From Oscheius tipulae (Eukaryota; Nematoda; Chromadorea; Rhabditida; Rhabditidae): a DNA stretch of 64,000 bases. Positions 32,199 through 45,738 of the stretch are shown here, in pieces; the first letter of the stretch is position 1; each line of letters begins with the position of its first letter. The position numbers were made by a program, and so were the translations under genes. Below the pieces are notes generated by a model that worked only from the letters and a program-made list of their open reading frames with translations, was not told where the DNA came from and ran no database searches. Location: assembly GCA_037178975.1 (NCBI GenBank), contig JASJZH010000004.1, positions 5,208,001 to 5,272,000 of the forward strand, in the 5' to 3' direction.

Positions 32199-33333
32199 TT
32201 ATAGAACTTTCCAGCCGGTGCACCGACCAACGTAGTTTTGATCCCGATTGAGAGACGACAAAGTGGCGATTTCATCTTTAGCCAGAGTCAGCTGGATAGC
32301 CAGAAATGTAAATATTACTGTAGAGTGGGAAAAACAAAACCTGAGCATTCGCAGCGATTCTTTCCGGATTGGAAGATTTCGGAATGATGACAATATTTTG
32401 AGACGAGGCCCATGCGAGAAGGATTGTCTGAAAGTTCAGTTGAAGAGTGTTCAGCAGAGCTTACGCTTATAGACATATTGTATTTGACACTCAGTCCTTG
32501 TACAACAGGATCTCCCAAAAGTTCTGGATTATGACGAGCCAGTGAGGCGAAAGCCTGAGATTCCAGTCATAAAACCTCTGACTAGCACTGAACCTCAACA
32601 ACAATTCCTTTCTCTTTGCAGTACTCGATGAGTTCCTTTCTGACGAAATGAGGATGAAGTTCGATCTGATTCACGAGCGGCATCGGCATCCTACTGTTCA
32701 CAATCTCCTCCAGATGACGGATCTCGTAGTTGGAAACTCCGACATATCTGATTTTCCCTTCTTCTGGTATATGTCCAGTTTTTATCAACAAAAAAATGAG
32801 AAACCTTGAAGCTTTTGAAGTGCAGCATAGGTTTCTCGCCTCATTTCCGCATTTTTTGGACTGTCATCAGCCGATTCATTGTACTTGGGATAGTGGATCA
32901 AAACGACGTCGAGATAACTCAAAAAGATCCTTTTGGTAGAAAGGAAAAATTCTTACTCAGTGCGCAAATTCTTGCAAGAATCGAGAACATCGGAGCGGAC
33001 GTTCTTCTCAATATTATTTTCCGGAATGAGTATCTTGGTCTCGAGGTAAATTTCCTTTCGATCTATTCCATGTTCTTTCAGTCCTTTCTAGGCCGCGGTT
33101 TTGAAAGTAAGTAAGTAAGCAGACAAACCTCAATTGCTTCGCCTAAAAAATGCTCGTTTTTGTATGCTCTGGCAGTATCAAATAGACGATAACCGTTGGC
33201 TAGAGCAGCACTGACGGCAATGGCCATCTGAAAATTGCTTTTAGGAGCTTCCAAAGTTTAAAAATTCCTGCTCGCCGTAGATTTTGTCAGTCCCCAGTCC
33301 AATACAAGGAAGAGAGCCGATTCTTTTCTCCAT
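32199..33333 (-). CDS. Aldo-keto reductase, copy 1
   Basis: Spliced minus-strand gene. The N-terminus MEKRIGSLPCIGLGTDK lacks most of the first strand. Next come NGYRLFDTARAYKNE (active-site Asp and Tyr), YLETKILIP (active-site Lys) and DVVLIHYPK (active-site His), so the full Asp-Tyr-Lys-His tetrad is present. EGKIRYVGVSNYE, NQIELHPHF and IPKSSNPERIAANAQ (NADPH phosphate-binding KS.xxxR) follow. It ends VGRCTGWKVL. A cytosolic NADPH-dependent reductase of aldehydes or ketones is expected. It is adjacent to and in the same orientation as a second copy. Confidence 0.9.
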
Positions 33334-33686
33334 TCTAAAATATTATTGTTGAAAAACCAAAAGAAGGACAAGCAGGAGAAAATATAAACCATTTTCATTT
33401 GTTTGAACGCGCGCGAATTGGAAGTACAGTAAATACAGTAGTTATATTTGAAATGAGGCCGAGCATTGCTCTTTCCTGTCGTCTCTGTACGGCTGTCAGC
33501 TTCTAGTAAAGTGAAAACAGTAAAAGGGAAATCTACCAGAACAAACCTGCGGAAACCAAAAGTATTTTAGTCGACAAATGAGGACTGAAGATCAAGAAGA
33601 ACAGAAGAGAAACAGAAATTCATTATGGACTATCACATCATGTCTGGGAAACTCGTATATTGGCGAAGATAAGAGCGAGGAACGTC

Positions 33687-34886
33687 TACTGTACCAACCA
33701 GCCGGTGCACCGAATGCTGAAAAGAGCCGATGTGGATCATAGTTCAGAACTTACTAGTGCTGTCCACGATCCAGAGCCAGCAGTTCGTTAACTTCGGACG
33801 TTTTCAGCTTTAGGTTGACGACCTGATAGTTCTCCTTGATTCTAGCGGGAGTGGCCGATTTGGGCACAATGCCAATACCTTGGCTCGTGGCAAATGCCAA
33901 CAGAATGATCTAAATTGACATCTGAAGAAATATATGCGGAGAGTTACAGGAACTGTCGTCTCGTATTTCCGAGCTAGAGACACGACGACAGGATCTTCGA
34001 TCAGCTTTGGTTCGTGACGGGCAAGAGAGGAGAATGCCTAAGAGTCAGTTTATTAATAAAACTCTGTTCAGAAAAACCTGGAAAAAGATTCCCTCCTTCT
34101 TGCAGTAGTTGTACAACTCTTGGCGAGTGAAATGAGGATGGTACTCGATCTGGTTGGCACAAGGAACCATCTAGTTCATTGAGTTTATTGTTTGTTTTCA
34201 ATTACACAAACCTTGGAATACTCTTTGATCTCCTCGAGATGTCGGACCTCGTAGTTGGATACTCCAACAGATCGAATCTTGCCCTCGTCTGAACAATAAT
34301 AGTTTTTACAAAGACTCTTCAGAGTCTACTTTTAAGCTGTTCCAATGCCAAATACGTCTCTTTTCTGAACTCTTTGTTCCTCGAATCGTCGACGGAGAAG
34401 CTGTCGGGTTTGGGGTAATGGATCAGAACCATGTCGATGTAACTGAAGATGCTTAATGAAAAACAAAGAGTGAAGACATACTCTGTCTGCAGATTCTTCA
34501 AGGACTCTTCGACAAGTTTCCTGGCACCTTCGGTAGGATTCTCCGGGCAGGGGAAGAACTTTGTGGTAAGGAATATGGATGCTCGTTTGAGATTGAACTT
34601 CGGGAGATGTTCCTACAAATCAATTTAAAAGTAAACAGAGTGGACCTACGGCAAGAGCAGCTCCAAGTTCCGGCTCGTTGACATAATATTTGGCCGTGTC
34701 GAAAAGTCTGTATCCAGCAGCAAGGGCAGCTCCTACACAAGGTGATACCTAATTCCTTCTTTAGAATAAGCTTGACATAACTTCTACATTTTCCCCCGTA
34801 ACTTTGTAAGTTCCGAATCCGACCAGTGGACAAAAGTAGCCAGTGTTCAGTTCAGCAGCTCCACCAAAAACGTTTTCAAGTCCCAT
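33687..34886 (-). CDS. Aldo-keto reductase, copy 2
   Basis: Starts MGLENVFGGAAELNTGYFCP, then LVGFGTYKVTGENV, and carries GYRLFDTAKYYVNE (Asp, Tyr), IFLTTKFFPCP (Lys), MVLIHYPKPDSF (His), a VGVSNYEVRHLEEIK-like segment, NQIEYHPHFTRQELYNYC, and a C-terminal PKSATPARIKENYQ cofactor-binding helix. A last small exon (after the intron at about 33716-33753) gives IRCTGWLVQ, matching RCTGWKVL of copy 1. All four catalytic residues are intact. Compared with copy 1 it has a longer N-terminus. Confidence 0.9.
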
Positions 34887-35746
34887 TAGTTTCTGAAAAG
34901 AACCATGACAATATTAGAAAAAAAGCAATGAGAAAGGACAGACAGGGTGGTCGAAGTTTTAGATTTGGCAGCGGGGTCAAGGGCGCCCGAAATTGGGCGA
35001 TGTGCGATAGGGCAGACTACCCGACAAAGTCGCAACGAACTGTTAGACCTTTAGAAATTAGACACGCCGGCTGATAACAAGCCTTGTTTTTGGCTGTTTC
35101 TCCAAAGGAGGGGAACTGATGAGTCAATTGTTCGAAGGATGACTCTTGCTTAATTGGCATCCAGAAATAGCCGTAGGCGGGTGGGAGCGTCTGTTTTTGT
35201 TGTGGGAGATATCGAAGAAAAAATTTCTCAAAACATTGTATTGAAAGAGTACAACCTGGTAGAGGGGGTTGGGTACTTGTTCCTGACAAACTTTTAAAAT
35301 ATTAAAATTCAGTTGTGCAGTCACATACTCAATTATAGGCCGAAGGATTTGAGTCTTCGACGAAAATACAAGAATCCGACCGATGCGTAAAAATCAGGGG
35401 AAAAAACTAAGATTGGAACGCAGATAAAACCTTCCTTTGAACAATTTTTTCTCAGGACATTTTCTCTTTCTCTTCGTTGCGGGAAGTACATTGGTTATTC
35501 GGGAAGTAGCGCGGACGATCTAGCACGAAATTTTTTTTCGAAAAGAAGTTCCATAGTTTCTTTTTCCCAAATTTGAAGACACACAAGGAACAACAGTTAT
35601 TTCAACGAGACTCGTCTAGGATCTGCCTTCCCTCAAAAAGCCCGTAGCTGTTCCGATAAGAGCTGCCTCGAGAAATCTCGCCACTTTTTGTTTTTCCAAA
35701 CGGCACCTATAAGTATCGAGATCGGCGGGTTGTTTCGGCAGCCAAG
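34887..35746. other. Divergent promoter region, no gene seen
   Basis: Lies between the aldo-keto reductase (minus) and the collagen (plus). A CCTATAAGTATCG element near 35706 suits a collagen TATA box. Confidence 0.4.
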
Positions 35747-36782
35747 ATGAGTCGAGTCACCGCTTACCGTGTACTTGCCTATTCGGTCTCCATACTCTCC
35801 TTCGTCACTGTACTAGCCGCCGCTGTTGCTCTTCCTCTCGTCTACGTCTATGTGACTTCTGTTACTAGCGGACTCAAACACGAGTTCACCTACTGCAGAC
35901 AGACGGCCAAGGATCTGTTGGACGGAGTCAGAGAGCTGCTTTTCGCTGTGGATAGTGGAAACAGAACTGCGAGAGCTGCTAAGATGGAACATAAGAAACT
36001 GAGAAAGGCGTTTCATGGTTCTGGACGACTTCTTCCCGAAGAATCATCTTCCTGTGACCACTGTTGTTTGCCCGGTCCACCCGGATCACCAGGAGTCCCT
36101 GGAGCTCCTGGAAGGTTTGCTGATCACTACGATCCTACGAGTCGAACGTATTTCAGGCCAGGTAAACACGGAGTCAATGGAATGCCGGGCAATCCGGGCA
36201 AGAGCAGTCATTCTCCTTGCTTCCAACACAAGAGTCCTTGTCATAAGTGTCCAGTTGGCAAGCCCGGTGTGAGAGGACAGAAAGGGCCACCAGGAGAGCG
36301 TGGAAAAGATGGCAGAAACGGTAAAGATGGTAAAAACGGTCGTCCAGGAGCGAATGGGTCTAAAGGAGAGAATGGAATGAACGGTAGGAGAGGAAGTCAT
36401 GGAACTGATGGAGAGCCTGGTAATGAACTATTGTTTGAAAACCATTTGTTTAGGCGAGCCATGTGCCTCATTAATCGAGACCGGAGAAATGGGCCCGCAA
36501 GGCGCACAAGGTCCGATTGGAAAAGCTGGCAAACCGGGAATGGACGGACTTCCTGGTCGAAATGGTCTGTCTGGGCAAAAAGGTTTGGATTCTTTGGCGT
36601 AAAAAGGTAGGCGTTTAGGTTTCCCCGGCCTTGATGGGTTCCCTGGCTTGGACGGACTGCCAGGAGCTGCAGGCCCACCAGGCACAAACGGAGAGAACGG
36701 TAACGAAGGAACCTGTCCGAAGTACTGCGCCATTGATGGAGGAGTGTTTTTCGCGGACGGGATGTTCATGCGGAAACAGTGA
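35747..36782 (+). CDS. Cuticle collagen
   Basis: Three exons: the first to about 36418, then short introns near 36419-36453 and about 36583-36618. The N-terminus AYRVLAYSVSILSFVTVLAA, then VALPLVYVYV, is the conserved nematode cuticle collagen domain with a membrane-like leader, followed by a Cys and a GxxxxRAAKMEHKKLRK stretch. Gly-X-Y blocks are separated by Cys knots (CDHCCLPG; CFQHKSPCHKCPVG; EPCASLIETG). The end TCPKYCAIDGGVFF is the classic terminal cluster. Choosing the 36 bp second intron keeps the Gly-X-Y phase unbroken (GQK GFP GLD); a 24 bp alternative would interrupt it. It is secreted from hypodermis and cross-linked into cuticle. Confidence 0.92.
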
Positions 36783-37030
36783 TCCCCATAGATATTCTCA
36801 AGTGTGTGCAATTTCTGGTTTTGTACGGGTTTGGAAATAAATTATCACTTCCCGCGGCTTTCGGCTTGGGTCCCGTCACGAACTCCCTTTCAAAATAGTG
36901 GTTTCACGGTGATTTTCATTTCGGCGGTCACCTTTTTCAATCGTTCAGTGTTTTTCATTACTTTTTTTGCCTTTTCTCGTTCTCCAACAAATAATAAAAC
37001 AAACTACTTATTCCCAATTTCCAGGTAATA

Positions 37031-39054
<2,024 letters not shown>

Positions 39055-39418
39055 ATCATTTGTCCGTAGAATGTAAAATACGAATTCTTTTCAAACCCCG
39101 TGTTAGTCCCGTTATCGCTCATTTTTTATTTAGGCATCCGATTTCATGGTGACGCTAACATTGACTTATACCCAAAAAAGATAATAAAAATAAGTATTTC
39201 CCAGTCGGTTTCGACGAATTCCATTGGGTTCATAAATCAGCTGAAGGTCAGTTCAGTAGGCGGACCCACGTGTGGGTCGAGGCGATGGCAGGTCACGTCT
39301 TCATTCGATTTGTTACAAACAGGCTCCTCCTTCGCGCGCGACCGCTCCCCACCCGTACGAAAGAACTATTGTGGTCTGTCGACTTCCAGCGGTTCTCTGG
39401 TCGTTTTTCTGACAAACG
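39055..39418. other. Intergenic region, no gene seen
   Basis: 3' flank of the E3 gene and likely promoter of the DOMON gene. It contains a palindromic GACCCACGTGTGGGTC near 39264. Confidence 0.4.
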
Positions 39419-41737
39419 ATGCTCCTCTTCCTAACTATTCTATTCTATTTGCTCGGCTCCTCACACGCTCTTTTTGTCAACAGGTCAGTTGCAAATCCGA
39501 ACTTTTTCAAGCCAGCGTCAAAATTCTGATTGATAGAAAGCGAATCCCTTGAAGCATGATTTTTTCCTCTCATTCATGGATAACTGTTATTAGAAGAAAC
39601 AATGAGATTAGTCGAGCGGTAACTAAGAACAATTCGTCAGTGAGTAAGCTCTTCTTTTCGTCCAATCTGGTTCCAGTGAGTACAATAAGTTTTTAAGTAG
39701 AAAAGGGCACCTGACATGTTCCGAATTGGTTAATTGTTTACCCTCTGGACTGGTTTCATCTGGAAGTTATCACTCCTCTTCTTCAAGTACAGATCTGATT
39801 TTTGACTCGTAGAAATTGAAGTATTCGTGGAGAAAGAGGACGAGTCGCGGCCGAAAAGACCTCCAAAAGAAGCCTAATTGTGGCCGATTGCACGTTGGAA
39901 AATCAATGACAGCTTTTAACGGACTTTTGTTCTCGATTCGGGTTTTTGGGTGGGTAATTGACAAGATTCCCAAAACAGTAACCAAAACTAAGCTTGCAAT
40001 AGAAAAAAGAGACCTGTATGTTTGATTCGCTCCCACGCTAAAAAGTCAAGTTTTTCAAGTGTTTGGGGAGACTCTTTATGGGCAACAATCCCTCGTTAAT
40101 CGACAAAATAACTTTCAGAACGGGCTGTGGTCGAACGAAGGGCTGTATGTTCAAGCCATTGGGTTGTGATCCGAATCTCGACTGTACAACAGCCATCGTC
40201 TTCTACGTCGTCGGTCCGAATCAACTTCGATTCGAAATGTCTGCGACTGCACTGATTCCTTCAGTTCAACAGCAGTACGTGGCGGCAGCCTTTTCTCACG
40301 ATTCGGAGATGGTCTTAATCCAGTTCCGACAACAATGACCAGTGTGTTTTCAGGGCGAAGATGCCGTTTCCGAGTGTGTCCTCAGTGATATGGGTCAACT
40401 GTATGGATACGAGCCGGAAATCTTTGTCTCGTTCAACAAGGGCAAAAGCAATGATCGTGTCTTCTTGAATACGGTACGTTAAGAGACTTGTTTTTGACCC
40501 ATTGACGTCAATGAGAAGACTTGAGAAACGAGAAGGACTATAAACGAACGGGAGTAGATCAAGTTGACAGTGGATCGAGACACTTGCGTCATTCGTCAGA
40601 TGTTTTCGGAAAGCGACAGTAATGACCTCTCGGAAATAGTCAGACCAGGAAGGGGGTCGCTGAACCCGTTTACGATTATAGTCTTGTTTGTCATGGAAGA
40701 TAAGGATTCGGATTCAACTACAGACCGCTTCTCTATAGTTTACGCACTTCAAGGTCTTCTAGGGTCAGCGATTCGGATCTCCGATAATCTATAACTTCTT
40801 TTAATAACCCGAAACGCCTAAAAAACGTTCTTTAGTCGTTCATCTTGTGATACCGACAGGGATCGGAAAATCATCAGTTTAGGCGTTTAACATTTGGGAA
40901 CAAGTTGTTCTTTCCTGTTAGTAACTGCCGAAAGCCCGCGTTTAGATTCGAACTATAGTGTAACTTTGAAACGGCCTTCCTAATGACAGAGAACATGCCG
41001 ATACATTTTAGGACGAACATCAGACGCTGATAAAAGATGTCGAGTCGGAAGTCGTAGACGGAAGATTGACCTGCATGTTCACACAGCAGATCATTCCCGA
41101 AATCGACACGAAGAATGGACAGATTTGGAGTCTGGACAAGGACTATTATGTCATGGCAGCTACAGGATCAGCTCAGCCAGATGGTGAGTGGATTTGAATT
41201 CTTTTCAAGTGGACAGAAAAGACCTCTAAAGTTGATTGCTTACGTCAGCGATATCTCGACAGTTCAAGAGTTTTCCGAGCACTTCTTCGTGCGCCATTAC
41301 CTGAGGAGAAACAACTTGTGTTCTTCTCTCATTTTTCGCCGAGACAAAGGCGTTCCGTCATTTGGCTGAAAAGAAAAGGACGGACAGCCTTGATACGTCC
41401 CACGAGGCTAATTTTATCAGTCGATTAAGCGGAGAACGTAGACTTTTTCAGAGGTAAACGCACACGACATGAACAAGGGATCCCACTTCTACCCGATGGT
41501 CTCCAACCAGAAAATCAATCCCTCCGAGATGACAGAAGTTCGTGTGAGTCCTGTTGTATGGAATGGAACGAATATGACTTTCAGTATGATCTAACGAGAT
41601 ATGGGACATCGAAGCCAGTAGCTGCTGCTCCTGCCTCAGTTCCTGACTCTTCTCCCAGAATGATGAACGTTATGCCGAGCTCCCTCTCTTCCCAACTGAC
41701 TCTAGTACTTCCCATATTTTTCCTCCTCTTCGTCTAG
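39419..41737 (+). CDS. DOMON-domain protein, probably GPI-anchored
   Basis: Exon 1 encodes a signal peptide (MLLFLTILFYLLGSSHALFVN). A 635 bp intron follows, then CGRTKGCMFKPLGCDPNLDC and a beta-rich region (IVFYVVGPNQLRFEMSATAL; YVAAAFSHDSEMGEDAVSEC; VFLNT), another long intron (about 40477-41011), TCMFTQQIIPE...DYYVMAATGSAQPD and HSTxxxY-like KGSHFYPMVS. This is the DOMON fold of extracellular haem- or sugar-binding proteins related to the ferric-chelate reductase FRRS1 ectodomain. The C-terminus is Ser/Pro-rich with a hydrophobic tail (TLVLPIFFLLFV), as in GPI-anchored proteins. Two introns of more than 500 bp are unusual for this window. Confidence 0.78.
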
Positions 41738-42551
41738 TCTTTCACCCTTTTAACAGCCCAAGACACTGCCCGAATCTAGTCGTAGAGTACAACATCTTTG
41801 CCCCTTTCAGTCCCAACTTCCTATGGTCTCAAACTGGACGGGTCTCCTTCCAGAAAATTGTACATTCATTTTTCTTCATTGCTCTTCAATTGATTGCTAC
41901 TAATCGAATCAAGATGTTTTCATCGATCATACACACGTTTGATTGGGGCGACAAGAGTTACTCGACCGGAACAAGGTCTTTTCCCAATCGAGCAGTTGTT
42001 CTAGACAAGGTTGGGCGAAACGTTCAGACAATTTCCTTGAAGAATTCATCGTTACTGCTTGAACTAGGGAAAAACACGGCTTTACACTGATACACGGTCG
42101 GTTTTCGGAGTGACCATTAGAAGGAAGACCGTCTGTCAACAGGCTTTGGCTTCTCACAATCTCCAAAATCAAGAGGTCAAAAATAACATGGTTTTTTGGA
42201 TAAGGCTGGGAAACGAGATTTTTTTTTTTTTTTTTTGAAAAAATAACCAAATTTTTTGCTGGAAAACAGTGCTTTTCTAGGCACTATGCTACTTTTATCC
42301 ATAAATACTCTATACTAACTAAATACTACAAAATAAGGCCCTATGTTTTAGTATGACCACCTTCCGAAACTTGACCGGCGGCCTAGACCCAGCTTGTTCC
42401 CAGCCCTACTTTTGGATATTCCACAAGATGTTTTAAAGTTCCTTATTACTGTACTATTTGTAAGCAAGAGATGACTTGTCTTGGCAAGTTGGGAGTAAGT
42501 CGCTCACCTTGATGCTCCTGACTCCGCAGTTCACTGCTTGTCCTCCCTGCG
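41738..42551. other. Intergenic region, no gene seen
   Basis: AT-rich sequence with a long thymine tract near 42225. Weak ORFs on both strands have no recognisable features. Confidence 0.4.
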
Positions 42552-43350
42552 ATGCGACAGTTGGCCATCTTCCTGCTGCTGTCTCCCCTCGTCTCGGTAA
42601 TTCGAATTCAAAACTGGGAACATCAGGATTGTTTAGGCTGAACACGTGGATCAGAAAGATCTCTTTCTGTCTCGAGAAGACGTGATTTTAGCTGCAAACG
42701 AGACGGTTGACGGATCCGAATGGTCTACGAGCGAGTTCACAGCCAATAGTTCTACTTCCCTCTCTCCAATGACGCCAACTTCTGCAACAGTACCGACAAG
42801 GTCTACTGTAGCTACGACGACAACGGACGAGGATACGTCTTCGGATGAACAGGCTGAAGGAAGTACCGCACAGAGAGGTAATCAGTCAGGATCGCAGTCG
42901 GAGGATGAGAAGAAGTCGTCGAGCAAGAAGGTCATTATCATTGTTGTGACCATGGGGATCATTGTGCTCATCGTTCTGTGCGTGACTGCCGGTCTTCTCT
43001 ACTATTTCCTGGTCAGGAAGAGGAAGAGCAAGAAGAGCACGGAAAGAGCTCAGGAAGCGGAAGCCGAGAAAGCAAACGACATGAATCAGAAGCCGAAGAA
43101 GACAGCTAAAAAGGACGAGAAGGCCCAGAAATCAAATGACTACAGCCAGAAGAAGCGAGTTGCTGAAGAGAAGAAGAAAGACGTCCTCCTCAGTCAGCCT
43201 CTTCTGCCAGCCGACGCAACTGATAAACAGATGTCTCAGCAATCGAAACAGCCAGTTTTCGAACCGACTCTGAATATGATGCTCGACGGAAACGAGATGG
43301 AAGAGCTCCAGAGCTCGAAGAGCAAGGATGTCGAAGAGAAGAAGAAGTAA
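42552..43350 (+). CDS. Ser/Thr-rich single-pass membrane protein with Lys-rich tail
   Basis: A signal peptide (MRQLAIFLLLSPLVS) ends at a short intron (about 42600-42640). The ectodomain of about 85 residues is mucin-like: Thr/Ser/Pro-rich with NET and NSS sequons. The membrane span is VIIIVVTMGIIVLIVLCVTA, then GLLYYFLV. The cytoplasmic part is very Lys/Glu/Gln-rich (KKTAKKDEKAQKSND, EEKKKDVLL) and ends EEKKK. No domain is recognised. The pattern suits a small cell-surface glycoprotein; the tail may be phosphorylated or bind lipids. Confidence 0.7.
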
Positions 43351-43578
43351 ATAGCACGTTTCTCGAATAAAGTGACAGAAATCGTGTATTAGAGCATCAA
43401 AATAACAGGTGGAGCTCTATTTTTACTGCCAATGCTGTTTGACCAGCAGACTTGTACAGGAGAAAGGAATAGAGAGTCACGGCCTTTTTTGTCTGCGAGG
43501 GTAGCCCGTCAACTGACCATTTGTCCAGCTGAGTCTCCCCTTTAAAATGTGTCCATCCGAACATGGGTCATCATCAAC

Positions 43579-44982
43579 ATGCTCATCTACCTTCTCTTCT
43601 CGCTCCCTTTTCTCTTTGCTCAACAGTGTACCAAGGAAAATTGTTCGGGTCGAGGAACATGTTTGGGGTCTTCGACTTGGCCTATTTGTTTTTGTGAATT
43701 CGGATATTTTGGCTCCCGCTGCGAGCAATGTAACCTGTTGGGCTGACTAGTAATACCATCAGTACAGCCATCGGCGTCGCCACTCTGCCGTCTCTTCTTG
43801 TCGGCCAGAAATGCTCTACCAATGGAAACTGCAATAACAACGGATTGTGTGTCTTCGGTCAATGCTCCTGTTTCCTGGGATTTACTGGAGATACTTGTAG
43901 CACCAAAGGAGTCAGAAACGGTGCGTTGAAACTGTAACTCAACTCCAAGCAATGTTCAGATAGCAGCCCAACTTTGACTGGTCTCGGATCTACTGATCAG
44001 TGTGATGCGACAGATTGCTCAAATAATGGAGTCTGTATCGGTTTAAAAACTGCTCCATTCTGTATTTGTAATCTTGGAAAAGTTGGTCTCAGATGCGAAA
44101 ATGACTTTATCGCAGGTAAGCAATCGCACATCCATTCATCATGAGCATTCAGGGAACACGGACCCATCCGCTCCGTTGACCACTTGTTCTGCTTCGGGTT
44201 AGTGACCTTACCCGGAAATACATCTATACCCTTCAGATTGCAATAATAAAGGCATATGCTTGGGCAGCAAGCAGTCGTTCGTATGTGCATGCCAACTTGG
44301 ATACACTGGTTCTCGCTGTGAAACGAGTTTGTTTACATTCCTTTCAATAGAAACTTATTTTCAGCGCCTTATCCACTTTGTTCAAGCTCTGACTGTAATT
44401 CGAATGGTTTGTGCTTGGGTACTAAAGATAAGTTCACCTGTGCCTGTTACCTTGGATACTCCGGAGATCGCTGCGAGAAAAGTGTGTTTACATGTAGATC
44501 AAACCTTAGCAAAGTTTTCAGTCAGTGGCACAATGTGCGAGATGTCCGATTGCAATTCTAATGGAATCTGTATAGGCACAAAGACTCAGCTCAGGTAGAG
44601 ATTTCCTTTACCAAACAGTTACGTATTCAGTTGTGTATGCGGTCTCGGCTACATGGGTCAACGATGCGAGCAACGGATTGGTGTTTTGCCTGGTTTTGAG
44701 GGAGCAGTCTGCGAGACCAAAGATTGTTCTGGAAACGGTCTTTGTTTCGGGTCCAAACTCGCTCCGTTGTGTACATGTGCCCCAGGATTTATCGGTCTTC
44801 GTTGTGAAATTGGCAACTTTCTACTTCATTCAGTCTAAAACAAAACTTCAGAGCCACTATGTAATTCGCTTATCGGTTGTTCGGGACAAGGAATCTGCAT
44901 GGGTACTATCAAGTCCTACTCTTGTTTGTGCAATCTTGGAAGAAAGGGCACATTCTGCGAGCTCCCGGATCTTCTTGGCTAG
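43579..44982 (+). CDS. Secreted protein with eight EGF-like repeats
   Basis: A signal peptide (MLIYLLFSLPFLFA) is followed by eight EGF modules, roughly one per exon. Typical units are CTKENCSGRGTCLGSSTWP, CDATDCSNNGVCIGLKTAPF, CSASDCNNKGICLGSKQSF and CETKDCSGNGLCFGSKLAP, each closing CxCxxGxxGxRCE. The second module is shorter (GLCVFGQCSCFLGF). Linkers between modules are short except around 43920-43990 and 44840-44860. The calcium-binding consensus (D-x-D/N at module start) is absent. There is no membrane span, so the product is secreted, perhaps matrix. It stops at TAG 44980 with AATAAA near 45031. Confidence 0.82.
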
Positions 44983-45094
44983 ACCCCTTTTAGCGTTATT
45001 TTAGCTTCTATCTGTACATATCCGGTGTATAATAAAACTAGACGTTTTTCATTTCAAAGATCTATTGTCATTATAGTCTGAGGTTTTCTGTAGC

Positions 45095-45738
45095 TTAGAT
45101 GTCGCTCTTCTTGTTTTTGTCCTGTCCAATCTTTTTGCCAAACTTCGAAAAGTAGTAGTTGCAGAGGACCAATAGATGAATGGTCATGACAATAATGAGG
45201 ATGCTAGCCAGCTGTTGGATAATCTTCGAATACTGCTCCTGCTCGATATTGTCTTGAATCTTCACAACAATAAGGATACAGGCACTGGCACTGGTCAGAG
45301 TGGCAGCGGCAGTCGAGAGAATGATCCACAGCTTGGAACCGACGAGGATGATCTCAAGAGTGATGAAGAGAGAGGCCAGCGCGACGACGACAAAGCCAAT
45401 CAGAAATAACAGGTCATTTCCGGCCACATTGAGCACCTAAACATGGATTCATTAAGAGGGATAAGCGTAAAGACGAACCTCGTAAGCCGTGTAGCCGAGG
45501 AATCCGAGCTGAAGAATAAACGAAATGATGACGGGGATGGTGTATCCGGGCACTCGACTCCATTTCTTCTCCTCCTTCTTCTTCGTTTCTTTCTTTAAAG
45601 ACTCTCTTCTCGAACTCTTCTTCTGATTCCTGTTCGATCTGTCAGCAGCTGTTGACAGAGTTCCGCGACCAGAATCTTCATTTGGAGCTGAAATAGGTTA
45701 GTTGCTGGGGAAAGGACAAACGTACTGTTAGAATGCAT
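45095..45738 (-). CDS. Four-transmembrane protein, unrecognised
   Basis: Three exons: a tiny first exon (MHSN), a basic cytoplasmic N-terminus (RNQKKSSRRESLKKETKKKE), then membrane segments YTIPVIISFILQLGFLGYTA, LLFLIGFVVVALASLFI, LWIILSTAAATLTSASACIL and LASILIIVMTIHLLVLCNYYF. A Lys-rich end (GKKIGQDKNKKSDI) faces the cytoplasm. Both tails are basic and there are no extracellular Cys motifs of tetraspanins or claudins. Similar small tetraspan proteins are common in nematodes without known function. It lies tail-to-tail with the EGF protein. Confidence 0.65.

Noticed and set aside
39100-39552. 150-codon plus frame upstream of the DOMON gene
   Set aside because: No signal, motif or splice support; it overlaps the true first exon of the DOMON protein in another frame.
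42225-42240. Long homopolymer tract as possible retroposon tail
   Set aside because: No retroelement sequence or target duplication is visible beside it.
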